DNA of 64,000 bases from the NCBI RefSeq assembly GCF_027409185.1, contig NC_084470.1:38181001-38245000 (forward strand). The letters run 5' to 3'. This document shows, one piece after another, positions 25,624 through 37,214 of the stretch (the stretch's first letter is position 1; the number at the start of each line of letters is the position of its first letter). Under the pieces are notes generated by a model. That model was not told the DNA's origin, did no database searches, and saw nothing but the letters and a program-made list of their open reading frames with translations. The position numbers and the translations under genes are program-made. This stretch comes from Cynocephalus volans (taxonomy: Eukaryota > Chordata > Mammalia > Dermoptera > Cynocephalidae).

Positions 25624-26079
25624 TCTATGTGTAATTTTAAAAGGTTAGGTTATACCTGAAACTACAGGGCTTTGGAAACTAGGCCCTGTGAAATACATTT
25701 GCTTTATAAATGTTAGTATACTCCACACCTGTCAGCTTTCTGATTTTTAATCCTATTCTCAGGAATCACCTCCCAAACAAACCGCCTTTTCTCAGGCTCA
25801 TTTCTGGTCAACACAAACTAAGACCAGAAGTTCATGTTGTTATAGGGATTTACATATCAACATTTATATAACAACAGAATAGTGTGAGTAAGAGGATAAG
25901 TGGGATGTGTGTATTTCTGCAGAAATGAACAGAATTTCCCACATTTTAATAGGTCGGATATATTGCTTACCCTCTGATCTTGACCTATAGCACTTTATAC
26001 CCAATATGCATAACTCCAGCCATGTGTTCACATAGGTATAATCAGTTTTAATTCTCATTGCCATATGTTTATTTGTTCA

Positions 26080-26440
26080 GCTGAAATTTTTGGGGTGCTA
26101 ACATAGTCCTGGTTTTATACTGGTCACCAGTGATAAAGGGAATGTGACAGGGAAGGTTTCCTAAAAGAAGCTGAGGCCATAAGGGTGAATAGGTCTTAGC
26201 CAGGTTGAAGGGGAAGAAGATGGGGAAGGAAGGGTGTTCCAGCCAGGGGAAGTACAATGTGGAAAGTTCTAGAATTTATGACATTTGTAGTATGTAAACA
26301 TAAATGCATACACCCTGAGGTGGGGAATTAGGAGATAATGCTAGAAAACCTGATGGAAGTCAGGTCACAAAGAAACTTACCAGTTTTGTCTAGGCAGTAA
26401 GGGTAATGGGAAGCCATTTAAGGTTTTGGGATGGCATGAT
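26080..26440 (-). mobile_element. L2-like LINE fragment, split by an LTR
   Basis: The text ggaaggtttcctaaaagaagctgaggccataagggtgaat...ggcagtaagggtaatgggaagccatttaagg matches the antisense of L2-type sequence. It seems to resume at about 27050 (tagaaacatcactctggctgcagagtaaag) after the LTR-like insert. Confidence 0.5.
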
Positions 26441-26449
26441 GGCTTTGGT

Positions 26450-27030
26450 AATGTGTCAATTTGGCTAGACTGAACTACATTTCCCAGCATTTCCTCTACT
26501 GTATGTTTTTGATTAGGGTGGGCCGTAAGAGATTTTTGAAAGTGATCGGGAGGGTAGAAGTAAAGCAGCAGCCATTTTGTGGCTCATGCATGTCACTTAT
26601 CTGCTGGCTCATCTTGGTGTGAGGCAGTGGCTGAGTCTGCAGCTGCTTCATCTTCCCTCAGATCCTTCTTCAGCTTCCCTCACTCCTGGGCCAGGTATAT
26701 GTTTGGCTCCGTGATTATGAAGGGCCCTAGCTCTGTCCCATACCACCAATGTCGGAGGCAATAAAAACTGACAGATTTCAGTTCATTCTTGTGTTTGTGG
26801 GTTTCAGCTTGTTACTGGAACTTTACATCTGTCTTCCCTCCCCAACTGCCTGCCCAGTGGACATCTGACTCCAGCGTCAGGAGTTAACAGGTGAGCATAA
26901 CAGCATTACAGAAGCCATTTAACCAGTTCTCATGATTGTGTAAGGTCTTATGCCTATAATAAATATCTATAAGAATATATCTATATCTTAGTGATTCTGT
27001 TTCTCTGGTTGAATGCTGACTGATATGTGT
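26450..27030 (+). mobile_element. ERVL/MaLR-like solo LTR
   Basis: Starts near gtgtcaatttggctagactg, contains an AATAAA (about 26760) and ends ttctgtttctctggttgaatgctgactgatatg, the tail style of old ERVL-class LTRs. It interrupts the L2-like sequence at 26080-26440. Solo, with no coding region. Confidence 0.55.
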
Positions 27031-27244
27031 GAAGAAAAACGGAGGTTATTGGGAGTGACATCACATTTTCTTTTAGAAACATCACTCTGGCTGCAGAGTA
27101 AAGAACAGATTCCCATAAAGCTTGATTCCCATAAAGAAATGCAGTTAGAAGGGTATTGCAAAATCTAGTTAAGAAAAGCTAGTGGCCTGGATGATGCAAT
27201 ATATTTTGACTCAAGTTCCTTCCAAAGTTGAAAATAATGCATGT

Positions 27245-27600
27245 TTTAAGGCATAGTTTATATACAATAAAATTTATCCATTTTCAGTCTATAGTTCAAT
27301 GAATTTTGATAAAGGTCTGAACACATGTGTAACCACCACCTCAGTCAAAATAAAGAACATCTCCATCACCCCAAAATTTCCTCTCAACTCTTTGCAGTCA
27401 TTCTCCTCAGCCCCATACAATCACCAAACAGCTGTCTGTCACTATACATAAGATTTACCTTTTGTAGAATTTAATATAAATGGAGTCATACAGAAAATAC
27501 TCTTGTGTCTGGCTTCTTTCACTCATCATGTTTTTGAGGCTTATCCATATTATTGAGCATGTCAATAATTCATTCCTCTTTTATTGCTGAATTTTAAAAA
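27245..27600 (-). mobile_element. Old L1 (L1M-type) 3' fragment
   Basis: The plus strand reads tatacaataaaatttatcca, then tgtaaccaccacctcagtca, aacatctccatcaccccaaa, and tctggcttctttcactcatcatg...attgctgaat. This is the antisense of an ancient L1 3' region. Much older than the L1 copies at 33.5 and 58.5 kb. Confidence 0.7.
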
Positions 27601-27999
27601 TTGTTTAATCAATATAGATATCCTTGACTCTTACTCTCTTCCTAATCTCTACTTAGTTTATTTTTTAACTTTTTATTTTATCTTACTATTATATTTTAAA
27701 TGAAAATGTATTGCCTTTTGAACAGGACTAAGACAAGGTACTTAAAAAAATCTATAGAACCAATATAGCTTCTAAAGCAAAAATCCTTCCCCTGAAAATC
27801 ACAATATACAAGAATTTAGCAAAGGACATACACGTTTATATATGTTACTGTGATCAATAAAAGTACTGCTAGAAATTTGAGAATTTCTTGTGGTCTAGCA
27901 CCAAGAATATATGACTAGTTTTGGACCCAAATATGCCACCCCTATCCCCATGGGGTCTTTACTTTTAAGGAAGAAAGATAACAATATAATAAAAATAAT

Positions 28000-28300
28000 G
28001 GTCAGCTCTTATGTTGGTTCAGGTCCTTTGAGAGCAGACATCCAAATGGCATTTTCTGTGCTAGAAGTTTATTGGAGAAACACCTGTGAAGGATAAAGGA
28101 AGAGAGCAGGAAAAGGTGGAGCCTTCAGACTGCAATAAGTCTGACACCTGTGAAAGAGAGGGGGCACAGGAATGAAGGAGGATTGGTTAAGGAGGGTCTC
28201 AGACTGAAGTGCCGTTCTAAGAAAGTTTTGCCTGGTCTGATGGAGAATTAAAGGAGTTCCATATCTCTCAGGAATGGGCCTGCATTAGCACTCCTGCCGT
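28000..28300 (-). mobile_element. Probable ERVL-type LTR remnant
   Basis: The minus strand contains ctccaataaacttctagcac followed by tgtctgctctcaaaggacctgaacc, resembling the 3' end of an ERVL-class LTR. It lies on the downstream side of the dUTPase-like fossil, as a 3' LTR would. Confidence 0.45.
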
Positions 28301-28599
28301 GCTTGGTAATTGTCTGGGAGCTGCCTAGGCACAACAGGAGATCTGAGCTGTGTATTTCTCATGACCATTGTAGTCCACCCCTTGCGTCACAGAGATCTAT
28401 TTCTCCAAGCAGGTTCAGGGGGGTGGGTGCGGGGAGGAAACTCATCCATGGTTCCTGTGGCCCTCTCTTTCTGTGGGAAAATTTAGAAGAGGGAAATTTG
28501 CAAAACAACTGCTCCTGATGCTGCAGTTGGTCTCACGCCCACAATTGGTACTCATCTTCTTCTTAATCCTCTCTTCATTCTAAATTCCCTTCACCCTCA

Positions 28600-29130
28600 G
28601 ATCTCATCTTGGCAGGCCTTTTGGCTTCCCTAGGAGTGTGACCCAAATCTTCATTCCTCAGGAATATGAGCTCTTGGCAGCCGTACTATACTCTTTTCAG
28701 AGAGCGGTTGGTGCATATGTCATGGAGCACTGGAATCAAGAGGCAAGGAAATACCAGTGGGTACCCAAGTAGACCACCTAGATTCCACACGTATTCTCCC
28801 ATTGAATTGTGTGAATACAGCACTGCCTTCTCTAGCTGATTAGGGTCAAATACCACAGCCAGTAAGTTGACTCTCTGGTTCCTAGGCACAAGGAGTCCAA
28901 AGTGTCCTAGTGGTATCTACAGCTTGTTGTTCAATGTGATTCTTGCTGTGTCCACTGGTGAAAGTGTGTACCCTTTGGAAACCAGGACTTTCAACACTGC
29001 AGAGCCCAGAGCTCCAAAGATGGGGGGCACGAAATTCCTCATTGTGATTGGATCACTGGGAGTGACAGTAAGTGGGGCCACTCCTATTCCCCAGTCCCCC
29101 ATGGTTCATGAACTCATGTGTTCTTATTGG
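28600..29130 (-). pseudogene. ERVL internal fragment with dUTPase-like remnant
   Basis: Two overlapping minus-strand open stretches (28917-29102 and 28686-28889) read as neighbouring parts of a dUTPase-like domain of the kind carried at the end of ERV-L pol. The second includes GEYVWNLGGLLGYPLVFPC. They are in different frames with no complete domain, so this is a decayed fossil. Upstream sequence on the same strand (29130-29945) is probably more ERVL internal region, but I see no clear motif there. Confidence 0.55.
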
Positions 29131-29951
29131 AGACTTAGCCCCACATAGAGAGGTCTTCGATTTAAGTATATGCTACATCCTGAGGATGGTACCACATCCA
29201 TTTAGAATGTTGCCTCTGCTGGTGATTCAGGTGTACCCTTAGAAGGCTATTTCAGCTCCTTTGAGGCTGGCTGCTTCTAGATAGTGTAATATGTGATACA
29301 GCTCCATGGATCCCATGGTCCTAGGCCTATTCCCACGGGCTATCTCCTGTGTTGTACAGTAGATTCCCCTACTTAGATGCTATATATATTGATCCACACT
29401 TGTGGATTAGGTATTCCATACACCTGCAAATAGTGGTGCTGGATGAAGTTCTGTGGGCAGGAAAGGCAAATTCAGACCTGAAATAGGTATCTGTACTTGT
29501 GAGGATGATCCATAGGTATTTCCTTTTGAGCTAGGTTGGACATTCAGAGGAAGCAGTAGCTAGATTGAACTTGGTAAATGGAGGCAGCAGTAGCTGAATT
29601 TATCTTGGTAAGTGAGAGTCTAAGCTTTTGGGCCCATATGTAGCATCCATTTCTGCCACTGTAGCCACTTCATTCATGTGCCTTTCATGCAAGTTATGGG
29701 GTGGCCAATGACAAGGCTGGCTAATGTCAATTGGCAGAGCCATTTTGTCTATTTGGTTGTTCAGTCTTTCTATTGTGATGGGTGCTTTCTGATGGATATA
29801 AATGTGTGATACAGAAGTCTTTACTCTTCAGGAAGTGTCTATATGTCCATGCCTCTATTTGAGATATCCTTCTGTTCCTGTAGTCCTTTTCTTTCCAGAC
29901 CTCTGACTAAATGTCAGGCCTTTGGCTATTACCCAGTGATTTTTATATGTA

Positions 29952-30033
29952 TGAAGATACTTCAAAAAGTTTGTGGAAAAATAGAACTGGAAGATAATAT
30001 GAATCTTTCCATGAACTTTTTGAAGTACCCTCG
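29952..30033 (+). mobile_element. 82-bp palindromic mariner-like MITE, copy 3
   Basis: Left arm tgaagatacttcaaaaagtt, right arm aactttttgaagtaccctcg, TA at 29950-29951. The right-hand target base has mutated (tg). Same family as the copies at 6929 and 10308. Confidence 0.88.
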
Positions 30034-30334
30034 TGCTTACTTGTTGGGCCATTTCTGCTGCACAAAGTGAGTGACCAGATGCAGCTCTCCCCATTGGGAA
30101 GATTTTCCCTCCCCAGTGTCTTTCAAGTCTGCCCCTGAATGTGGCTGTAATGCAGCAGTCATCCATTTTCAACTTGAACTACGGAAAGAATTTAGGAGGT
30201 AGTATCAGCAGGATTTGGTAATTGATTACCTTTACCTTCCCTCCCAAATTCCTTACTTCTTAATCTTCCTTATTCTCTATCCCCCCCTCGAATATAAATT
30301 CTATCAGAGTAGGGATTTTTGCTGTTTCTTTCAC

Positions 30335-31015
30335 TGCTATAGTTTCCTGTTGCTTAGAACAGTACCTGGCACCAAATTGGTCTCAATAAACATTTGCCAA
30401 ATGAACAAATGTATAGATCTTTGTAAATTACTCCACAAACCACCTAGTTGCTAATAAGAGTCATCCTTGATTCCTCCCACTTCTGTTTTCCCTTTTGTAA
30501 TCCTTCAGCAATTCCAGCCAATTATACTTTCAAAGTATACCCTGAATAGTCCCTGCTTTTCATTTCCACCACTATTATCATCTCTGCCCTAAACTGCAAG
30601 GGCCAACTTTTTGGTCTTCCTGCTTTCACTCCCCACTGCTTCCCAAATACCATTCATTCTTGTCATAGCTGATGAATTGATCTTTTTACAGTATAAATCA
30701 GATCATGTCATTTCCCTGCTGAAAACCTTCCATTGGCTTCCCATTTGACTCGGGATGAAATTCACACATCTTACCAAGGTCTGTGAGGCCCCATATGTTC
30801 GGGACATGACCTCCCTCTCCCATCTCACTTCAAACTGCTTGTGTTCAAACCATGCTGGTCTTCTTTCTCTTTCTCAAATATACGAGCTCATTTCTGCCTT
30901 TATGTGTGCTCTTCTTTTGGTCTGGAATGTTATTTTTTTATTTATGTAAAAACTGGCTTCCTCTTGTTATTCAGGTTCCAGCACATGTCTTTTTTTGAGA
31001 GAGACATTCCCAAGC
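30335..31015 (+). mobile_element. L2 LINE fragments
   Basis: L2-like tail at 30350-30405 (cttagaacagtacctggcac...ctcaataaacatttgcc). It is followed at 30480-31015 by another L2-like segment (tttccctgctgaaaaccttccattggcttccc, gaaattcacacatcttaccaaggtctgtgaggcccc, ggtctggaatgtta). Confidence 0.65.
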
Positions 31016-31036
31016 CACCAATCTAAGGGGGAAAAA

Positions 31037-31040
31037 AAAA

Positions 31041-31080
<40 letters not shown>

Positions 31081-31081
31081 G

Positions 31082-31123
<42 letters not shown>

Positions 31124-31147
31124 GTATATTTTATATATATATATATC
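31037..31147 (+). repeat. AT dinucleotide array with ~50-bp higher-order repeat
   Basis: Alternating (TA)n is interrupted twice by tttatatatgtatattttatat, giving two long similar units. Strongly self-complementary. Confidence 0.9.
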
Positions 31148-31597
31148 TTCTGGAATTTTTAATTTCCTCTGTTAGAATATAAGCTTCATGGGAGGAGAGA
31201 TCTTATGAACTATGAGTAAAAATAGTATTCCCAAAGTGTTGCACACACATGTGCACACATAAACACATATACCAACACAAACAGAAAAATTTAGTCCCAA
31301 CAGTGACTGAAAATATCTCTGTTTCAGGAAGGACAGCAAAGAAAAGCAGTTCATCCATGGTCTTAGAAAACCAAGAGAGCTATTGTTACTGTCAAGAGTA
31401 AGTGCATGGAATGGACCATATAGCCATAATTAGTGGAGACAGTAATGCTTTTTCTCTGTCTAGTTACTTGAGAAAGCTCTGATCTTTGGGACCAAAGAGG
31501 AAAGGGTAACAGGTATCTTGGTAATTTCTGTAGAACTGCTTAGCACAAGCAACATATCATGAGTTATAAGAGACCAAATATGTTATCTTGAACAAGA

Positions 31598-31822
31598 ATA
31601 CCTCTAACTCAGGATTCAGCCAATTTTTCTGCAAAGGGCCACAAGATAGTAAATATTTTTGGCTTTGTGGGCCATGTAGTCTCAGTTGCAACTTCTCAGC
31701 ACTGGTCTTGTAGTACAAAAGCAGCCACAGAAAATACGTAAATAAATGGGCATGGTAGGATTTGTCCTGTAGGGAACCAGATTTGGTCAATGAGCTGTAG
31801 TTTGATGACTCTTGCTCTAACT
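31598..31822 (+). mobile_element. hAT-Charlie type element
   Basis: Begins ctaactcaggattcagccaa tttttctgcaaagggccaca and ends accagatttggtcaatgagc tgtagtttgatgactcttgc. Third copy of the family at 15207 and 22500. Confidence 0.72.
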
Positions 31823-31928
31823 TTGCAAGGAAGCACATTCTCTGAAATGTTTAGCCAGCCAATTTTTCTATCTATGGAGTATCTAGAAATTTTGCAGTAA
31901 AAGATTAGAAAGCTGAATTTCAGTACTG

Positions 31929-31929
<1 letters not shown>

Positions 31930-31965
<36 letters not shown>

Positions 31966-31981
31966 TATTATTATTATTATA
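31930..31981 (+). repeat. (AAT)n-(ATT)n inverted trinucleotide repeat
   Basis: About 33 bases of (AAT)n run directly into about 18 bases of (ATT)n, so the two halves are complementary. The poly-isoleucine open frame on the minus strand is a by-product. Confidence 0.92.
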
Positions 31982-31984
31982 TAA

Positions 31985-32200
31985 AAACAACAACAATAGC
32001 TAATGCTTATGCTGTACTTGTGTGCCAGGCATTGCTTAAGTACTTTTCTTAATATCATCTCAATTAATTCTCACAACAGCTATTTAATTTAGGTAATACT
32101 GTTGTCCCCACTTTATGGATAAGGAAAATGAACTTTAGTGAGGTTAAAAAGTTTGTCCACAGTCACACAGCCAAAAAGTGGCAGAGCAGGGACTCAAAAG
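31985..32200 (+). mobile_element. MIR-like SINE
   Basis: Good MIR match: cttgtgtgccaggcattgct, aattctcacaacagctattt, ccccactttatggataagga, and ccacagtcacacagccaaaa agtggcagagcagggactca. Confidence 0.85.
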
Positions 32201-32228
32201 TACCTTCTGACTCCTAAAAACAGTCTCT

Positions 32229-32412
32229 CTCTCTCTTTTTTTTTTGGTGTTTTTGTGACTGGTAAGGGGATCGCAATCCTTGGCTTGGTGGCACCCAAAC
32301 TGCGCTCAGCCAGTGAGCGCACTGGCCACTCCTATATAGGATCCGAACCCGCGGCGGGAGCGCCACTGTGCTCCCAAGCGCTGCACTCACCCAAGTGCGC
32401 CACAGGCCCGGC
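32229..32412 (-). mobile_element. CYN-type tRNA-Ile SINE, dimer
   Basis: Two tRNA-like units in tandem on the minus strand, with B-box-like ttcggatcctatatagga and a second unit ending gcgatccccttaccagtcac, then an A-rich tail with CT. A 16-bp duplication (one mismatch), cctaaaa(a/g)cagtctct, flanks it at 32213-32228 and 32413-32428. It landed at the end of a MIR. Confidence 0.9.
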
Positions 32413-32726
32413 CCTAAAAGCAGTCTCTTAACCACCACCTTCCTGAAGAGCAAGCATAGGCTCTCCCCACCAATGGAAATCTTACAGGGAGGGGTAGAAC
32501 TAACTCTTTTGCATCCTGTTCTGAGTTGGGAGAAGAAATGATGTAAGATTGATTGAACATTTCCTTTTGTTTGTTTGGAAGAGAACAAAGATACGGCCTG
32601 ATTGATTATTGCAGGTACTGACAAATTAAGTTAGAATGTATAAAGTCTAATAACCAACCCCCAAGCTAAAAATAAAAATTAAAATGATTCCTCTCTAAGT
32701 ATAAATATTCTGCTCCAGGTTTAATA

Positions 32727-32830
32727 TGTGTGTGTGTGTGTGTACCATAGGTTTATATATATATATATATATATAAAACTATGCTATTTATATATATATA
32801 CATATATACATATATACATACATTTATATA
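32727..32830 (+). repeat. (TG)n/(TA)n microsatellite
   Basis: A (TG)8-type run at about 32727-32743 is followed by (TA)n blocks up to 32830. Confidence 0.85.
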
Positions 32831-33099
32831 ATCTACACCATAGGTAAAAACACAGATGTGTATGATATGTACTCATGTATGTTCATTTAAAAAAAGTAAT
32901 GCAGCGCAGAAAATGTCAGCTCTTCCTCACCGCTGGCTCATAACATTTTACAACCTCACAGTGAACTGCAATATGTGTTGCTATTTTGTTCTGGTCTCAT
33001 GTCAGCAAATGGCACATGAGAATTTCCTTTATCCTTTCACTGATTAATACTACCATAGCCAAGCTCTGTTAGAGGTGGTCTGGTGGTGAATAACCTATC

Positions 33100-33240
33100 A
33101 GAAGATCTTGCTTTCCAGAGTGGCATGATGGGAGAAACGAGAGATTTGGACTTAGTAGGCCTGGATCTAAATGACTATCACTTAGTTTCAGTTTTCTCCT
33201 TTGTAAAATGGAGTCAATAATACTACTTGTCCAACAATGG
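33100..33240 (-). mobile_element. MIR-like SINE fragment
   Basis: Contains gacttagtaggcctggatct, the cctttgtaaaatggagtcaataatacta motif and flanking MIR-like sequence. Confidence 0.7.
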
Positions 33241-33540
33241 TTTCAAGATAGGGTTAATCAATACACTAAGTGTAATCCTCTATTAAAAGAAGAGTGTGGT
33301 CTTTTCTATATTAATGGATTCTCCAGCAGCTTGGTTGCTAAGTCCAGAAAATTGCATTGGTTTTCAATTTTATTGTTATTATTATTATATATCTATACCA
33401 ATTTGTTATTATTATCACTTTCATTATTATTGTATTAACTTTGTGACCTATTATCAAGTGGAGAAAAGCTTTGTCAATGTGAAAAGCACCATATCCAGAC
33501 TTTAGGAATTTCCCTTAAAATAAGCAATCTGAGGCATTGA

Positions 33541-35778
33541 ATTTTATTTTTATTTTTATTTTTTTTAGATTTATTTATTTATTTATTTATTATTTTATTA
33601 TTTTATTATTTTTTAAATTTTATTTTGTCGATATACATTGTGGTTGATTATTGTTGCCCCTTACCAAAACTTCCCTCCCTCCCCCCCTCCCACCATCCCC
33701 CCCCAAAATGTCCTTTCTCTTTGCTTGTCATATCAACTTCAAGTAATTGTGGTTGTTATATTTTCTTCCACCCCCCCACGGTTTTATTTTGTGTGTGTGT
33801 GTGTCTGTGTGTGAATTTATATATTAATTTTTAGCTCCCACCAATAAGTGAGAACATGTGGTATTTCTCTTTCTGTGCCTGACTCGTTTCACTTAATATA
33901 ATTCTCTCAAGGTCCATCCATGTTGTTGCAAATGGCAGTATTTCATTCGTTTTTATAGCTGAGTAGTATTCCATTGTGTAGATGTACAACATTTTCCATA
34001 TCCACTCATCCGATGATGGACATTTGGGCTGGTTCCAACTCTTGGCTTTTGTAAAGAGTGCTGCAATGAACATTGGGGAACAGGTATACCTTCAACTTGA
34101 TGATTTCCATTCCTCTGGGTATATTCCGAGCAGTGGGATAGCTGGGTCATATGGCAGATCTATCTGCAATTGTTTGAGGAACCTCCATACCATTTTCCAT
34201 AGAGGCTGCACCATTTTGCAGTCCCACCAACAATGTATGAGAGTTCCTTTTTCTCCGCAACCTCGCCAGCATTTATCGTTCAGAGTCTTTTGGATTTTAG
34301 CCATCCTAACTGGAGTTAGATGGTATCTCAGTGTGGTTTTGATTTGCATTTCCCAGATGCTGAGTGATGTTGAGCATTTTTTCATATGTCTGTTGGCCAT
34401 TTGTATACCTTCCTTAGAGAAATGCCTACTTAGCTCTTTTGCCCATTTTTTAATTGGGTTGCTTGCTTTTTTCTTGTAAAGTTGTTTGAGTTCCTTATAT
34501 ATTCTGGATATTAATCCTTTGTCAGATGTATATTTTGCAAATATTTTCTCCCACTCTGTTGGTTGTCTTTTAACTCTGTTAATTGTTTCTTTTGCTGTGC
34601 AGAAGCTTTTTAGTTTGATCTAATCCCATTTGTTTATTTTTCCTTTGGTTGCCCGTGCTTTTGGGGTCGTATTCATGAAGTCTGTGTCCAGTCCTATTTC
34701 CTGAAGTGTTTCTCCTATGTTTTCTTTAAGAAGTTTTATTGTTACAGGGTGTATATTTAAATCCTTAATCCACTTTGAGTTGATTTTAGTATATGGTGAG
34801 AGGTATGGATCTAGTTTCATTCTCCTGCATATGGATATCCAGTTATCCCAGCACCATTTGCTGAGGAGGCATTCCCTTCCCCAGTGAATAGGCTTGGTGC
34901 CTTTGTCAAAGATCAGATGGCAGTAAGTGTGTGGGTTGATTTCTGGATTCTCTATTCTATTCCATTGATCAGTGTGTCTGTTTTTCTGCCAGTACCATAC
35001 TGTTTTGGTTATTATAGCTTTGTAGTATAGCTTAAAGTCAGGTAGTGTTATGCCTCCAGCTTTATTTTTTTTGCTCAGCATTGCTTTGGTTATGCGTGGT
35101 CTTTTATTATTCCATATAAATGTCTGGATAGTTTTTTCCATTTCTGAGAAAAATGTCTTTGGAATTTTGATGGGGATTGCATTGAATTTGTATATCACTT
35201 TGGGTAGTATGGACATTTTCACTATGTTGATTCTTCCAATCCAAGAGCATGGGATATCTTTCCATCTTCTTGTATCCTCTCTAATTTCTCTCAGCAGTGG
35301 TTTGTAGTTCTCATTGTAGAGATTTTTCACCTCCTTGGTTAACTCAATTCCTAAGTATTTTATTTTTTTGGTGGCTATTTTAAATGGGCAGGCTTTCTTG
35401 ATTTCTCGTTCTGCATGTTCACTATTGGAGAAAAGAAATGCTACTGATTTTTGTGTGTTGATTTTGTATCCTGCTACTGTGCTGAAATCATTTCTCAATT
35501 CCAGCAGTTTTTTTGTAGAGGTTTTAGGCTATTCGATATATATGATCATGTCATCTGCAAACAGGGACAGTTTGACTTCATCTTTTCCAATCTGGATGCC
35601 TTTTATTTCCTTCTCTTCTCTGATTGCTCTGGCTGGTACTTCCAACACTATGTTGAATAGGAGTGGTGAGAATGGGCATCCTTGTCTAGTTCCTGTTCTT
35701 AAAGGAAAAGCTTTCAGCTTTTCCCCATTCAGGATGATATTGGCAGTGGATTTGTCATATATGGCTTTAATTATGTCG
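33541..35778 (-). mobile_element. L1 copy A, 5'-truncated, young-looking
   Basis: An L1 insertion on the minus strand: A-rich 3' end (T-rich on plus, 33541-33630), G-rich 3' UTR, then the C-terminal half of ORF2. Open blocks at 33831-34073, 34092-34400 and 34620-35498 encode the C-terminal ORF2 region (CysX-rich ...[32 protein letters not shown]). The block at 35529-35798 carries the reverse transcriptase FADD motif ([11 protein letters not shown]). Several frameshifts or stops separate the blocks, so no functional protein is made. It is truncated in the palm domain at about 35778. Confidence 0.93.
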
Positions 35779-35801
35779 ACAATGTATGTCTCATACATTG
35801 T
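35779..35801 (+). repeat. Perfect hairpin at L1 copy A 5' junction
   Basis: acaatgtatg - tct - catacattgt is a perfect 10-bp inverted repeat with a 3-nt loop. It lies exactly where homology to L1 copy D ends. Confidence 0.85.
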
Positions 35802-36369
35802 TTTAAAAAAAGGACATTAAAAAAACAGGATCCAAATGAGGTCAACACATTTGAAAGATGTACCTCTGAAGTCATTTTCAATCTTAAAGGAGTCAGTCTG
35901 CTTTCCTCTCTTTTCCCCTTGCAATTTATTTGTTAAAAAAATAGGTCATTTGTCCTTTAGAGTTTTCCATACCTGTGTTTTACTTGTTGCAAGGCTATGG
36001 GGTCATTGAACATGTTCCTCCATCCTTGTATTTCCTATAAATTGGTGGTTAGAATTGGAGACTTGATTCAAATTCACAAGAATGCACACTGTTAAAGAAT
36101 AGTGTGTACCTCCACAGGCAGCACATAATGTCTGTGACGTTAGTAGACAGGCAGAGTTTTATTGACTAATTCTGAATAAAAATCATCAGCAGTGAAGGTG
36201 ATGTCCCTCTGAACAGGGGAGAAGTTGCCAGCTACAGTATTGTGAAATTATTCAAATTTATCTTTTTTTTATCATGCAGCTGTAAATAGGTGGCGATTAG
36301 AAGGGCTAACTCTGAGGGTAAACCTGTTCTATACCCATTCTAATCATCTTTAAAATGTATCTGGAATCC

Positions 36370-37115
36370 ATCCACTTCTTATACCTCCCAAGCTCTTGCT
36401 ACCCAGGTCTATGCCACTGCCATGTCCTCTCTACATTATTGCAGTAGCCTCTTAACAGGTCACCCTGCTTCTGCACTGGCTTCTCTACAACCTGTTCTCA
36501 ACCCGATAGCCAGAATAACCCTTTTAAAATCCAAACCATGTCACATGACTCCTCTGCTTAAACCTTCTTATTGTCCCTGTACCATTCAGAATCAGTACAA
36601 AAGTCTATTCAATGGCTCACAAAGCCTGAAATAATCTGCACCCACTCCCTGTCACTCTACTCCATTCCTTCCCATCTCTTTGCACTCCCTTAAACACACC
36701 CGTCATATCTCTCCGTAGGGCCTTTGTACTGGCTATTCTCTTTGCCTCTGTGCTCTTCCCCCAGATACCCACATGACTAACTCCCTCACCTCCTCAGAGT
36801 CCTTGCTGAAATGCCACCTTCTAAAAAGACCCCTAGCCTGATCACTCTATATAAATATTACATTTGGCCCCCTGCTTCCACACTACTGATCACTCTTACC
36901 CCACTCTACTTTTTAACTTTTTCAGGCATTGGTCACCTAACTTACCTTATCACTTATTTATTTATTGTTTCTGTTGTTTATTTTTTATTTGGTCCTGCCA
37001 GAGATCAGTTTCCTAATAGCAGGATTCTTTGTTTTGTTCACCAAATTATTCCATGTGCCTAAATCAATGTCTGGCACATAGGAGATGTCTGATACATAGT
37101 TATTGAATGAATAAC
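36370..37115 (+). mobile_element. L2 LINE, long fragment
   Basis: One of the best L2 matches in the window: attgcagtagcctcttaaca, aaaccatgtcacatgactcc, ggcctttgtactggctattc, tcagagtccttgctgaaatg, and the tail gtctggcacataggagatgt...tattgaatgaataa. The plus-strand open frames inside it are fortuitous. Confidence 0.8.
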
Positions 37116-37214
37116 TGAATTGCTGTCACTTATACCTACAAAGAGAACAAAAATGCGTTCTGTGAGCTGAAGGGCCTCTGATCAGCCTCTCCTACTGAAC
37201 ACTTTGTGTCTTTC

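Noticed and set aside
31696-32058. Minus-strand frame with a long Ile run
   Set aside because: Translation of the (AAT)n repeat plus hAT and MIR fragments.
33982-34479. 165-codon plus-strand frame, also seen at 58946-59443
   Set aside because: It is the antisense shadow of the L1 ORF2 C-terminal region and recurs only because the L1 does.
36811-37062. 83-codon hydrophobic frame (membrane-protein-like)
   Set aside because: Lies wholly within an L2 fragment and is T-rich by composition.
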